Positions 1-6,595 are shown, numbered from the stretch's first letter. The stretch: DNA of 14,262 nucleotides from Candidatus Gottesmanbacteria bacterium (GCA_016182725.1 JACPFZ010000039.1:1-14262), one strand, 5' to 3'. The notes: generated by a model from the sequence alone, not told the origin. Translations and numbers: made by a program.

Positions 1-673
1 TGGAATAGTTCAAACGAGACGGCCCAACGACGCCAATAGCGCCAGTGAGGTGTGGGGTGGTAAACTTATTGTAAATAAACCCGCACTGGCTCATGCTTTC
101 TTCCGCACCCATTTCTTCCCCAAGAAGGATGTCAAAGGGGTCAACGTGTCGGTCTAAAATGTTCCACCAATAATCAAACTCATCCAGCGTCGCCAAAAGG
201 TGGTGCGTGAGATTGAAATCGTAAAATTCAGGCATATCAAGTATATTAGCGGCTCCTGCGTAGTAGATGTCGCCATCTTTGGTCACGGTGAGGGCAAGCG
301 TCTTTGTTTTTTCCGCAAGCATTTTGGTAGATTCTCGAAGGAGTTTGTCTACCTCTTGCCGGTAATCCCAAATTTTCTCTTTCACCGCCACTTCTTCAGC
401 AACCGACATATCTTTTGGCTTCATGAGGCGATCTACATAGTACTTCATAGCTAAAGGCGTGGGCGCGCGGCCGGCAGAGGAATGTGGCTGTTTGAGAAGC
501 TTCATTTCAGTAAGCCGCACCATTTCGTTTCGAATCGTTGCGGGTGAAACGCCGAGGCTGTATTTTTTGTCCAGAGTTTCCGAACCCACGGGTTCAGCTG
601 TTGCGATATATTCATCAATAATCGCTTTCAGAATAGAAATTTGTCTGTGAGAGAGGTCTGGTATCGCATCCAT
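1..673 (-). CDS. hrcA: Heat-inducible transcription repressor HrcA (C-terminus beyond window)
   Basis: HrcA is the dimeric repressor that binds the CIRCE operator and shuts down heat-shock genes until GroEL becomes limiting. The 224 visible residues start at the ATG at 673-671. They show the N-terminal winged helix (EYIATAEPVGS at 21-31, SPATIRNEM at 43-51, SSAGRAPT at 65-72), then YYVDRLM at 78-84 and the GAF-like inserted core (LALTVTKDGDIYYAGAANIL at 126-145). The last visible stretch, GAIGVVGPSRLNYS, matches the conserved C-terminal strand of the family, so only a few residues should be missing. That makes this a short HrcA compared with the roughly 340 residues of Firmicute forms. The operator at 759-785 lies in its own promoter, so autoregulation is expected. 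The usual partners grpE-dnaK-dnaJ are not in the window; they could lie beyond position 1. Confidence 0.93.
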   Translation of the reverse strand, partial: MDAIPDLSHRQISILKAIIDEYIATAEPVGSETLDKKYSLGVSPATIRNEMVRLTEMKLLKQPHSSAGRAPTPLAMKYYVDRLMKPKDMSVAEEVAVKEKIWDYRQEVDKLLRESTKMLAEKTKTLALTVTKDGDIYYAGAANILDMPEFYDFNLTHHLLATLDEFDYWWNILDRHVDPFDILLGEEMGAEESMSQCGFIYNKFTTPHLTGAIGVVGPSRLNYS

Positions 674-683
674 AACAGTTTAA

Positions 684-735
684 GAAGGGCTTACCACGTA
701 TGACCGCCCTTCCGAGGCAAGGACGTAGACCTTGC
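684..735 (-). promoter_or_regulatory. Structured 5' leader of hrcA (two hairpins)
   Basis: The leader holds two perfect stems: GAAGGGC/GCCCTTC (684-690 with 706-712, 15-nt loop) and GCAAGG/CCTTGC (717-722 with 730-735, 7-nt loop). The loop of the first also contains ACCACG (693-698), which can pair with CGTGGT near the 5' end (754-759), so an alternative long-range fold exists. No clear Shine-Dalgarno sequence precedes the start. Function is unknown; the stems are seen, a regulatory role is inference. Confidence 0.45.
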
Positions 736-758
736 GAGGAAGTAAGGTTCGTTCGTGG

Positions 759-785
759 TTAGCACTAATATATACCGAGTGCTAA
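759..785. promoter_or_regulatory. CIRCE operator (HrcA binding site)
   Basis: The sequence reads TTAGCACTA-N9-GAGTGCTAA, an inverted repeat with the exact 9-9-9 CIRCE spacing. The right arm is identical to consensus; the left arm differs only at its last base (A for C). It overlaps the -10 box and most of the spacer of the leftward hrcA promoter, so bound HrcA would block polymerase directly. It ends about 25 bp before the -35 box of the rightward cohesin-gene promoter, so control of that gene is possible but less direct. Confidence 0.95.
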
Positions 786-795
786 TCTTTGTCAA
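767..795 (-). promoter_or_regulatory. Sigma-70 promoter of hrcA
   Basis: On the minus strand a perfect -35 box TTGACA (795-790) is followed by a 17-bp spacer and a -10 box TATATT (772-767). Transcription would start near 760 and give a leader of about 87 nt before the ATG at 673. CIRCE covers the spacer and the -10 box. Confidence 0.85.
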
Positions 796-809
796 GTCCT
801 TATGACCTC

Positions 810-838
810 TTGTCAACATCCCCAATCTTCCCCATAAT
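810..838 (+). promoter_or_regulatory. Promoter of the cohesin-domain gene
   Basis: TTGTCA (810-815), a 17-bp spacer and CATAAT (833-838) form a plausible sigma-70 promoter. The -10 box covers the ATG at 837, which argues for the in-frame ATG at 849 as the real start, and would make the mRNA leaderless or nearly so. Confidence 0.6.
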
Positions 839-848
839 GGAAATTGGC

Positions 849-1826
849 ATGAAAAAAATAGGCCTGCTTTTGGTTGTGGTAGTATTATTGGTTGCCATCC
901 CTGCGACCGTGTTTCTGGTTGGCAGGAGCCAGGAACTGCGAAAGCGCGCCGCACCGGCCACATCGCTTGCTTTTTCTCCTGCAACCATCAGTAAAAAAGT
1001 CAACGATACGTTCTCTATAGAAGCCACCATTAATACCGGTACCAACCAGGTAGTTGCGGCAGAACTCCATATCACCTTTGATCCTGTCAAATTGGAAGCA
1101 CAAACGATTACGAGTGGCGCATTATTTCCCAATATTTTAGCTTCCGGCGTCGTAGATCGGGGGACTGCCTCAATCACGGTGGGAGCGGCGAGTGCCACTA
1201 AACCGGTCACCGGAACCGGAACCATTGCGGTTATCAAATTTAAGGCGCTGGACAAAACCGATACGCCGGTGCAGATCCGTTTTGCCCCAAATACCTTCGT
1301 GGGAAGTCTAGGTGAAGGATCTACGAATGTGTTGGTAGGAAGTACACCCGCAAATATCACGATCACGAATGGCGCTACTGGCGCAGGCACGCTAACTCCG
1401 ACACCGACTCCCAAAGTCGCTTCCCCAAGTGGCCAGGCATCACCATCTGCCGTACTTATTAGCTCACCAGCCAAAGATGGAAGTACCAATAGTACGACAC
1501 CCAAAATCACGGGAAAAGCCGCTCCCAACTCAACAGTAACCATCACTATTTATTCCACGCCACAAACCGTGGTCGTCACTGCGGATGAGATGGGCAACTG
1601 GACCTATACGCCAACAACTCCCCTGGATCCCGGTCCTCATAGCATCGTCGCCACCGCAACGGACGCAAGCGGCGCCACCCAGACCAGCACGACGTCCTTT
1701 GTCATAACAGAGGCAACCGAGAGCGCCCAACCAGTCGCAGGCACTATGGAAGTAACGTATGTATTACTGGCCCTTGCCGTATTATTTTTACTTAGCGGTG
1801 TTACCACTGCGTTGGTAATTCGCTAA
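849..1826 (+). CDS. Membrane-anchored cohesin-domain protein with Ig-like domain
   Basis: This 325-residue protein has an N-terminal hydrophobic segment (residues 4-25, after MKK) and then a domain resembling cohesin at about 33-175 (SLAFSPATISKKVNDTFSIE, then ELHITFDPVKLEA, ending VGSTPANITITNG). A Thr/Pro linker (TPTPTPK) follows, then a bacterial Ig-like domain (about 203-285, with MGNWTYTPTTPLDPGPHSIV) and a C-terminal membrane helix (about 300-322). Cohesin domains bind dockerin or other surface ligands, so a role in surface display or adhesion is inferred; no dockerin was recognised here. Upstream in-frame TTG (789) and ATG (837) were rejected because they lie within or before the promoter. 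The gene starts an apparent operon with the glycoside hydrolase, 4 nt downstream. Its Ig-like domain is related to one in the fibronectin protein at 10394. Confidence 0.8.
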   Translation: MKKIGLLLVVVVLLVAIPATVFLVGRSQELRKRAAPATSLAFSPATISKKVNDTFSIEATINTGTNQVVAAELHITFDPVKLEAQTITSGALFPNILASGVVDRGTASITVGAASATKPVTGTGTIAVIKFKALDKTDTPVQIRFAPNTFVGSLGEGSTNVLVGSTPANITITNGATGAGTLTPTPTPKVASPSGQASPSAVLISSPAKDGSTNSTTPKITGKAAPNSTVTITIYSTPQTVVVTADEMGNWTYTPTTPLDPGPHSIVATATDASGATQTSTTSFVITEATESAQPVAGTMEVTYVLLALAVLFLLSGVTTALVIR

Positions 1827-1830
1827 ATCT

Positions 1831-3237
1831 ATGGCTAACTTTTTAGAACAACCCACGTCCCCAAAAGTTAATACCATTGTCACCACGATTGCTCTTCTGG
1901 TATTTCTGCCGTTTTTGCTCTTTGGCGTCTATCAGGCAGTCGTCATTATTAGCCGCGCGGCCGGTACCCCGGCAAATATTATCGTGGATACCACCAATGT
2001 GCTTGAGCCCATTCAGACGGACTTCTACCATGCCTTTTCCCAAGGCGGTGAAGAGTCCAAAGACATGCTTGCGCCGGTTGCAGGTGACGTACGGGCGCTC
2101 AATCCCCGGATTATCCGACTGGATCACATATATGATCACTATGGCGTTGTAGGGCGATCGGGAAACGACCTGACGTTTGATTTTAGCAGGCTTGATCAAG
2201 CCGTGAACACTATTTTGTCAACGGGCGCCAAACCACTGCTCGCCTTATCGTTTATGCCCAGTGTCATTGCCAGAGACGGTAAAATTATTAACCCACCAAA
2301 CAATTGGGACGAATGGGCACTGGTGGTACAGCGCACGGTTGAGCACTACAGCGGAAAAGGGAATAAAAACTTGAGCGGTGTGTATTATGAAGTCTGGAAT
2401 GAGCCGGACCTTGATCAGTTCGGCAAATGGAAACTATCCGGTGACAAAAACTACCTCACCTTATACCGCTATGCAGCTATCGGCGCAGGAGGCGCCCAAA
2501 ACGTCAATACCTTCTCCTTAGGCGGGCCTGCGACAACGGGACTCTATAGGAATTGGATTATCGCGCTCATCACCAGCGGGAACCGGCTAGACTTCCTTTC
2601 CTGGCATTCTTACCTTGCCGATCCAAAACGCTTCAACGATGACCAAAGGAACCTGGCTACCTGGCTCCTTCCTTATCCGCGGTACACGCTTATCCCAAAA
2701 CTCATTACGGAATTTGGATTTACCGGAAGTAAAAGTAAAGCATACGGTACAATGTACGCAGCCGCTCATACCGCAGCCACCATTCGCCAGCTTGCCTCTG
2801 GAAGACCAACATACGCATTCTCCTTTCAGCCTATAGACGGACCAAACCAAGGAGCCTCGGCTGACGGGTGGGGCTTCATTACTCACGAAGACAATGGGAA
2901 ACGAAAAAAGCCGCGCTACTTTGTGTATACCTTTCTTGATAGCATAGCCGGAACCCGGCTCGGCGTCACTGGCGAAGGCACATGGGTGACGGGTCTTGCC
3001 ACAACTGCCAATAAAACCATCCGGCTGATGTTGGTCAACTTCGATAGTGGCGGCAATCATGTAGAGACGGTGCCCATCACCTGGACTAACCTTGAGCCCG
3101 GCACTTACCGGTATCGCGAACGGTTTCTTCTGGGACGCGACGTCACCTTAACGGAAACGGTCACCTCACCGGCACTTGCCAAACAACTCTACATGCCCGC
3201 ACAAAGTGTAGCGGTATTGGAGTTAACAAAACTATAA
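1831..3237 (+). CDS. Membrane-anchored glycoside hydrolase, GH39-like
   Basis: The protein has 468 residues. A membrane segment (about 18-42) tethers an extracytoplasmic TIM-barrel of clan GH-A type. The acid/base motif YYEVWNEPD is at 185-193 (Glu191, the Glu of NEP), LDFLSWHSY at 253-261, and the nucleophile motif LITEFGFTG at 291-299 (Glu294). Both catalytic glutamates are therefore present. The closest resemblance is to GH39 (beta-xylosidase/iduronidase type) and related GH-A families; the substrate cannot be told from sequence. A C-terminal beta-rich domain (about 385-468) completes the usual layout. It starts 4 nt after the cohesin gene with no Shine-Dalgarno sequence, so it is probably translated from the same mRNA. 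Together they suggest a surface system acting on host or environmental polysaccharide. Confidence 0.8.
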   Translation: MANFLEQPTSPKVNTIVTTIALLVFLPFLLFGVYQAVVIISRAAGTPANIIVDTTNVLEPIQTDFYHAFSQGGEESKDMLAPVAGDVRALNPRIIRLDHIYDHYGVVGRSGNDLTFDFSRLDQAVNTILSTGAKPLLALSFMPSVIARDGKIINPPNNWDEWALVVQRTVEHYSGKGNKNLSGVYYEVWNEPDLDQFGKWKLSGDKNYLTLYRYAAIGAGGAQNVNTFSLGGPATTGLYRNWIIALITSGNRLDFLSWHSYLADPKRFNDDQRNLATWLLPYPRYTLIPKLITEFGFTGSKSKAYGTMYAAAHTAATIRQLASGRPTYAFSFQPIDGPNQGASADGWGFITHEDNGKRKKPRYFVYTFLDSIAGTRLGVTGEGTWVTGLATTANKTIRLMLVNFDSGGNHVETVPITWTNLEPGTYRYRERFLLGRDVTLTETVTSPALAKQLYMPAQSVAVLELTKL

Positions 3238-3255
3238 AAAAGGAGGTGAGCCACT

Positions 3256-3393
3256 ATGATGGGAAATTATTGGGGATATGGCACCATGATGGGAAACGTC
3301 GGACTTTTTGGCATCATTACGTGGATTGCGCTTCTGGTATTTTTGGTATTAGGAAGCATGTACTTCTGGCAGAATATGAAGCGTAGAAAATAG
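3256..3393 (+). CDS. Small 45-residue membrane protein (MMGN-type)
   Basis: It encodes MMGNYWGYGTMMGNVGLFGI followed by a hydrophobic helix and the basic tail FWQNMKRRK, 45 residues in all. A perfect Shine-Dalgarno sequence (AAGGAGGTGA at 3240-3249) sits 6 nt before the ATG, which fixes the start and strongly supports translation. The Gly/Met/Tyr/Trp-rich N-terminus followed by one membrane segment is typical of small conserved peptides seen in bacterial envelopes; no function is known to me. It lies 18 nt after the glycoside hydrolase stop and 18 nt before the DUF2079 start, all in the same direction. Confidence 0.8.
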   Translation: MMGNYWGYGTMMGNVGLFGIITWIALLVFLVLGSMYFWQNMKRRK

Positions 3394-3399
3394 AAAGAG

Positions 3400-3405
3400 T
3401 ACAAT
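3400..3405 (+). promoter_or_regulatory. Candidate -10 box of the DUF2079 gene
   Basis: TACAAT ends 6 nt before the ATG at 3412, the same spacing as at other start sites in this window. No good -35 box is seen 16-18 bp upstream, so it is a weak call. Confidence 0.35.
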
Positions 3406-3411
3406 GGGGGC

Positions 3412-4836
3412 ATGAAACTCGCGCATCGGTATCTCGCGCTTCTTTTTACCTGGATCGTTGTCCTTTCTATCCTATACGCGACACTTTCCATCGTCCGCCA
3501 TAACCACTTTCAGTCTGGCGGATTTGATTTAGGGCTCTATGATCAAACAGTCTGGCAATACTCCCGATTCCTCTGGCCCTACAACACGGTCAAAGAGCGG
3601 TTCATTCTGGGCGATCACTTCACCCTGACGCTTCCATTGTTGGCTCCGTTATTTTGGATTTGGGGAGACACGCGGATGCTTCTGATTTTTCAAGCTGTGT
3701 GGATAAGCGCGGCAACATACGCAATCTACCAGCTTTGCCTCCATCGGAAGTTTTCGAGACTCACCGCACGTTGTATAAGCATCATCTATAGCCTGTTTTA
3801 CGGCATCCAGGCTGCAGTGTTTTTTGATTTCCATCCGGTCGTTATAGCAGTCGGTCTTATTGCATGGCTTGTGCTATTTTTGGAAACCAATCGAAAAAAA
3901 CTTTTTTGGGCGAACCTTATTTTTCTCCTCCTCACCCAGGAAAATATGGGCATTGCCATCATTTCCCTGGCCGCAATCTATGTGTGGAAAAAAGAACATC
4001 GCAACATGGCAATTACTTTCATTTTTATTGGCATTGCGTGGAGTTTTGTAACGAGCAAGATCATTGCATCGTTTTCACCCATCGGATTTCGGTATCTGCC
4101 GCAGATTCCAACCAATCCGGTGACGATCGTCAAAAGTTTTTTTAATAGTGAAGAAAAACAACAGGCATGGTTGTATTCTTTTAGCTGGTTTTCCTTTCTC
4201 CCCCTCCTGTCACCCGGCGCTGTTCTTGCGGTAGTAATTGACCTAGCACAGTACTTTGTCACCGGTCCGGAATTTAGCCGCATGTGGAGCCCGCTCATGC
4301 ATCATCGTGCGATTTTAGCACCGTTTCTTACGTTGGGAACGCTTGATGCGCTTGCATTCATGAAAAAAAGAAACATCAATCCTCAAGCTGTTGCGGTGGG
4401 CGCATTGATCATAACGCTCGGCGTTCAGTATTACTTTCATTTTCCACTGAATAAACTCGCCAAACGCTCCTTCTGGCAGACAGAGCCGTGGATGGAGAAT
4501 ACCCGACAGCTCCTCAAAGAAGTTCCTCAAGATGCCAGTGTCGCGACGCAACAAAACCTCATTCCTCACCTGTCCCATCGCAAAGAAATCTACATCATCT
4601 GGCCGCGGGAACATGACTTCGATGATAAACGGTGCGGACAGAGGAGTTGCTGGTGGTTGGATTTTAACAACCGAGCCCAATATCTCGTCCTTGATCTTCA
4701 CCCAAACCAGTGGGTCACGCAGCTTTTAGAAACCAACGAACACGTGGAGGCAGCAGTAAAGAATATGGAACAGTTCGGGAAAATTGCGCTTGTAAAATCA
4801 GTTGGCGACGCGAAGTTCTACAAAATCACTGAATAA
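3412..4836 (+). CDS. DUF2079 multi-pass membrane protein
   Basis: This 474-residue protein matches the DUF2079 pattern: an N-terminal helix, then GGFDLGLYDQTVWQYSRF near residues 36-53, KERFILGDHFTLTLPLLAPL, and a series of hydrophobic segments through about residue 340. A soluble C-terminal domain follows (LLKEVPQDASVATQQNLIPH onward), ending in VGDAKFYKITE. The family resembles GT-C type membrane glycosyltransferases in topology, with a periplasmic domain; substrate and reaction are unknown. It follows the small membrane protein gene and ends 1 nt before the inverted end of an IS remnant. A second copy of its last 36 codons survives at 6596-6706, evidence of a former paralogue. Confidence 0.85.
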   Translation: MKLAHRYLALLFTWIVVLSILYATLSIVRHNHFQSGGFDLGLYDQTVWQYSRFLWPYNTVKERFILGDHFTLTLPLLAPLFWIWGDTRMLLIFQAVWISAATYAIYQLCLHRKFSRLTARCISIIYSLFYGIQAAVFFDFHPVVIAVGLIAWLVLFLETNRKKLFWANLIFLLLTQENMGIAIISLAAIYVWKKEHRNMAITFIFIGIAWSFVTSKIIASFSPIGFRYLPQIPTNPVTIVKSFFNSEEKQQAWLYSFSWFSFLPLLSPGAVLAVVIDLAQYFVTGPEFSRMWSPLMHHRAILAPFLTLGTLDALAFMKKRNINPQAVAVGALIITLGVQYYFHFPLNKLAKRSFWQTEPWMENTRQLLKEVPQDASVATQQNLIPHLSHRKEIYIIWPREHDFDDKRCGQRSCWWLDFNNRAQYLVLDLHPNQWVTQLLETNEHVEAAVKNMEQFGKIALVKSVGDAKFYKITE

Positions 4837-4837
4837 A

Positions 4838-5214
4838 TCAAGATACATTTGCGACATTGACAGATAGTGAAATTGAAAGCAGGAATCGTTAGAATACGTG
4901 GATTCAGGAGGTGGTCTTCTATGCTCTCGAGTCTGCATATGTTTTCCTCGGATGAGGTTGCCCGGAAACGAATGGAGTGGGAGAAGCGCCTCCACATCTT
5001 GTCCGATACGGTGGAGCGGATAACCGACGGGGTCAAGGACTACTTCCTCAGCGCCATTGATGCCAAGATGAAGTTTGCCTAGAGACTCGTCGACTGGATT
5101 CTCTACTACAATGCGCAGAGACGGCATCACACCTTGTGTCTTAAAAGTCCGTTACAAGCATTTGTCGACAATGGAGGCAGGTCGCAAATGTCCTTGACTT
5201 ATACAGGATCTTGA
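4838..5214 (+). mobile_element. Internally deleted IS481-like element
   Basis: The left end TCAAGATACATTTGCGAC (4838-4855) is matched by an inverted right end (5181-5198), whose reverse complement reads TCAAG-GACATTTGCGAC; 11 bp (ACATTTGCGAC) are perfect and one base is missing in the right arm. Between and overlapping these ends lies a transposase remnant with its own Shine-Dalgarno sequence. At under 400 bp, with both ends kept, it is a MITE-like, non-autonomous derivative. The left end starts 1 nt after the stop codon of the DUF2079 gene. Confidence 0.65.
4921..5214 (+). pseudogene. Transposase remnant, IS481/IS3-like integrase-core type
   Basis: AGGAGGTG at 4906-4913 sits 7 nt before the ATG at 4921. 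The reading frame gives an N-terminal piece (MFSSDEVARKRMEWEKRL), a piece resembling the first catalytic-Asp strand (SDTVERITDGVKDYFLSAID, AKMKFA), an in-frame TAG at 5080-5082, and then the C-terminal part (RLVDWILYYNAQRRHHTLCL, KSPLQAF) ending at TGA 5212-5214. Full-length relatives are around 300 residues or more, so at least two internal stretches are missing, including the second Asp and the Glu of the DDE triad region. It cannot encode an active transposase. The C-terminal codons overlap the right inverted end of the element. Confidence 0.75.
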
Positions 5215-5239
5215 AGCCGAAGGATAGTTGACGTATACT
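5211..5239 (+). promoter_or_regulatory. Promoter of the histidine-phosphatase-like gene
   Basis: TTGAAG (5211-5216), a 17-bp spacer and TATACT (5234-5239) precede the ATG at 5255 by 15 nt, predicting a 5' leader of only about 8-9 nt. The -35 box overlaps the end of the IS remnant's transposase frame. Confidence 0.55.
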
Positions 5240-5254
5240 GCCCTCAACGTTTCT

Positions 5255-5740
5255 ATGAACATACCTGAGCGCACAGTTGTGTTTATTCGTCCCGAATATC
5301 CCCAAAAAGAAGGTACGTTTTTGGGTTCCCACATTCCTCCTGTTGGCCGCATTATTTCCGGTCCCACTAAAAGCGCAGTGGAAACGGCACACCTATTGGC
5401 AGCAGGCCTAGACAATCCGCCGGTTGAGATTGAGAAGCGTCTGGCCGTCACCGAAGAAGGTACGGCTAATGATCTTATGATTCGTGCTATAGGTACATAT
5501 ACATTTCGGATGGTGAAACACCACGAAGATTTGGCGTTCGTCATCGATAAAGATCTGATTGGGATTATTGCCTATCGGTGTGTTGGAAAAAACGCCGGTC
5601 CGATTCCACCAAGGGAAAAGCTAGAGCAACATAACCGCTTACACCCTGGAGAAGCACTTGTCGTGCGATTTGATGAAACAGGGAGGGTTATATCACAAGA
5701 GATCATTCCCCAGCCGGTAACAAACGATATCGCCCAATAG
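5255..5740 (+). CDS. Histidine-phosphatase-like protein lacking catalytic motifs
   Basis: The protein has 161 residues from the ATG at 5255; the upstream TTG at 5228 lies before the -10 box. The fold signature of the histidine phosphatase (SixA/phosphoglycerate mutase) superfamily can be traced: an opening strand RTVVFIRPEYP where RHG is normal, IISGPTKSAVETAHLLAAGL in place of SPLKRAxQTAxxL, a strand EDLAFVIDKDLIGIIAY in place of the xxVTHxxxIxxL strand, and a closing LHPGEALVVRFDETGRVISQ. The catalytic His of RHG, the Arg after SPLxR and the second His are all replaced, so phosphatase activity is unlikely; a regulatory or binding role is possible. Assignment is by eye and moderate. It lies between an IS remnant and a RAYT element, with its own promoter. 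Confidence 0.55.
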   Translation: MNIPERTVVFIRPEYPQKEGTFLGSHIPPVGRIISGPTKSAVETAHLLAAGLDNPPVEIEKRLAVTEEGTANDLMIRAIGTYTFRMVKHHEDLAFVIDKDLIGIIAYRCVGKNAGPIPPREKLEQHNRLHPGEALVVRFDETGRVISQEIIPQPVTNDIAQ

Positions 5741-5749
5741 GAGCGGTAA

Positions 5750-5802
5750 AGCACAATTTTCCAATTTTCACCCCTCGGGTGCAATAAGTTCGCACCTGTG
5801 CT
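5750..5802. terminator. Hairpin between convergent genes (left end of RAYT element)
   Basis: An outer stem AGCACA/TGTGCT (5750-5755 with 5797-5802) encloses CACCC-CTC-GGGTG (5769-5781). It lies between the phosphatase-like gene (+) and the RAYT gene (-), so it may end transcription from both sides. No clean T-tract follows, so factor-independent termination is uncertain. Confidence 0.35.
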
Positions 5803-5819
5803 CTTCCGTTTCTTTCTGT

Positions 5820-6518
5820 TTATTCCTGCTCTCTATTCTCTGCTCTCTCTATGATCAGATGGCCAATCGATGCAAGTGTTTTCGTATATGCTGCCTGATC
5901 GTACATGAATTGCGTGTACGTTTTGCGAGTAGGAAACTCGTGCTCAACCAGACTCCTCTCGCATATCCCCTCTGTGACGGCACCAAGATACTCCGGGTGT
6001 GAGGACCATGGATAATCATCAAGCTCCTCTAGGCGAATGATAAAAGAGGTCACTGGATTGAGATGGACATACCGCACAACATGTAAGAATTGCTCATCAC
6101 TCTCCATGTGTACGGCTTTAAACGGCCCCTGCAGGAGCGACCCCACGCGTTTGTGCTTGGTATTGAAGTACTTCGTGTAACTGTTGGATATATTTGCCAG
6201 AAACGTTGAAATTCCCTGGTCTCCCTGCTGTTTAACCACAAGATGAAAGTGGTTGGGCATCAGGCAATAGGCCAGAAGTGCAACACTCACCTGATGTTCC
6301 TTGCGGAGTTTTGCGGCACATGCTTGACGTCCCGCAGTCGGTAAAGAAAAAAACCCAGAGAGCCGTGTGGGAAGATTGATAAATCGATAAAACCAAAGCG
6401 TATCAACAAATCGCTGGTATTCACGCACGCCCCCAAACAAACTGCGTCGCTCAACTCCCCGATTAAAGACGTGATAGATCTCTTCGTTGGCAAAAACGAC
6501 GTTTCGTTTGGTGGCCAT
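5820..6518 (-). CDS. REP-associated tyrosine transposase (RAYT, Y1_Tnp family)
   Basis: This 232-residue single-strand DNA transposase is of the IS200/RAYT HUH class. Visible motifs are the opening IYHVFNRGVERR (14-25), the metal-binding HFH in CLMPNHFHLVVKQ (His90, His92), and NSYTKYFN (112-119) with the candidate nucleophile Tyr114. These are followed by RVGSLLQGPFKAV (124-136), VRYVHLNPV (148-156) and DDYPWSSHPEYLG. All key residues are present, so it looks intact. The start at 6518 is chosen because the upstream in-frame ATG at 6530 lies inside the -10 box. It is about as long as the second RAYT at 11788-12510 and clearly related, but divergent enough that the two are not recent copies. 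Confidence 0.85.
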   Translation of the reverse strand: MATKRNVVFANEEIYHVFNRGVERRSLFGGVREYQRFVDTLWFYRFINLPTRLSGFFSLPTAGRQACAAKLRKEHQVSVALLAYCLMPNHFHLVVKQQGDQGISTFLANISNSYTKYFNTKHKRVGSLLQGPFKAVHMESDEQFLHVVRYVHLNPVTSFIIRLEELDDYPWSSHPEYLGAVTEGICERSLVEHEFPTRKTYTQFMYDQAAYTKTLASIGHLIIERAENREQE

Positions 6519-6525
6519 GAGAACT

Positions 6526-6554
6526 ACCATACCAGATAAAAAATGGACTGTCAA
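6526..6554 (-). promoter_or_regulatory. Promoter of RAYT gene 1
   Basis: On the minus strand TTGACA (6554-6549), a 17-bp spacer and TATGGT (6531-6526). The -10 box ends 7 nt before the ATG at 6518, predicting a leaderless mRNA. The second RAYT gene has exactly the same two hexamers and spacing. Confidence 0.75.
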
Positions 6555-6595
6555 GAAGAGGTGCAAATCTCTTGCACCCGAAGGGTGATTTTTGT

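Larger units (their letters stand above)
5769..6587. mobile_element. RAYT element 1 with 29-bp imperfect inverted ends
   Basis: The left end (5769-5797) and the reverse complement of the right end (6559-6587) agree at 24 of 29 positions; both begin CACCC, share TCGGGTGCAA and end GCACCT. Each end can fold two ways, as CACCC-nnn-GGGTG or as GGTGC...GCACC, which share the same GGGTGC bases. The element holds one RAYT gene. Hairpin ends are the expected substrate of HUH-type Y1 transposases, so this is probably the mobile unit; exact cut sites cannot be seen. Confidence 0.6.

Noticed and set aside
789..848. Upstream start codons (TTG 789, ATG 837) for the cohesin protein
   Set aside because: They lie before or inside the predicted -10 box, and the ATG at 849 gives a clean MKK signal-anchor start.
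800..1546. Long open frame (248 codons) on the minus strand under the cohesin gene
   Set aside because: It is the antisense shadow of the cohesin gene, has no recognisable motif, and overlaps the hrcA control region.
2587..3060. 157-codon minus-strand frame under the glycoside hydrolase
   Set aside because: Antisense to a gene with intact catalytic motifs; composition is not protein-like.
3978..4701. Minus-strand frames under DUF2079
   Set aside because: Shadow frames; the plus-strand membrane protein is continuous and conserved through this stretch.
5152..5544. Minus-strand frames covering the IS remnant end and the phosphatase-like gene
   Set aside because: They cross a mobile-element boundary and carry no motif; the plus frame has fold-level signature and a promoter.
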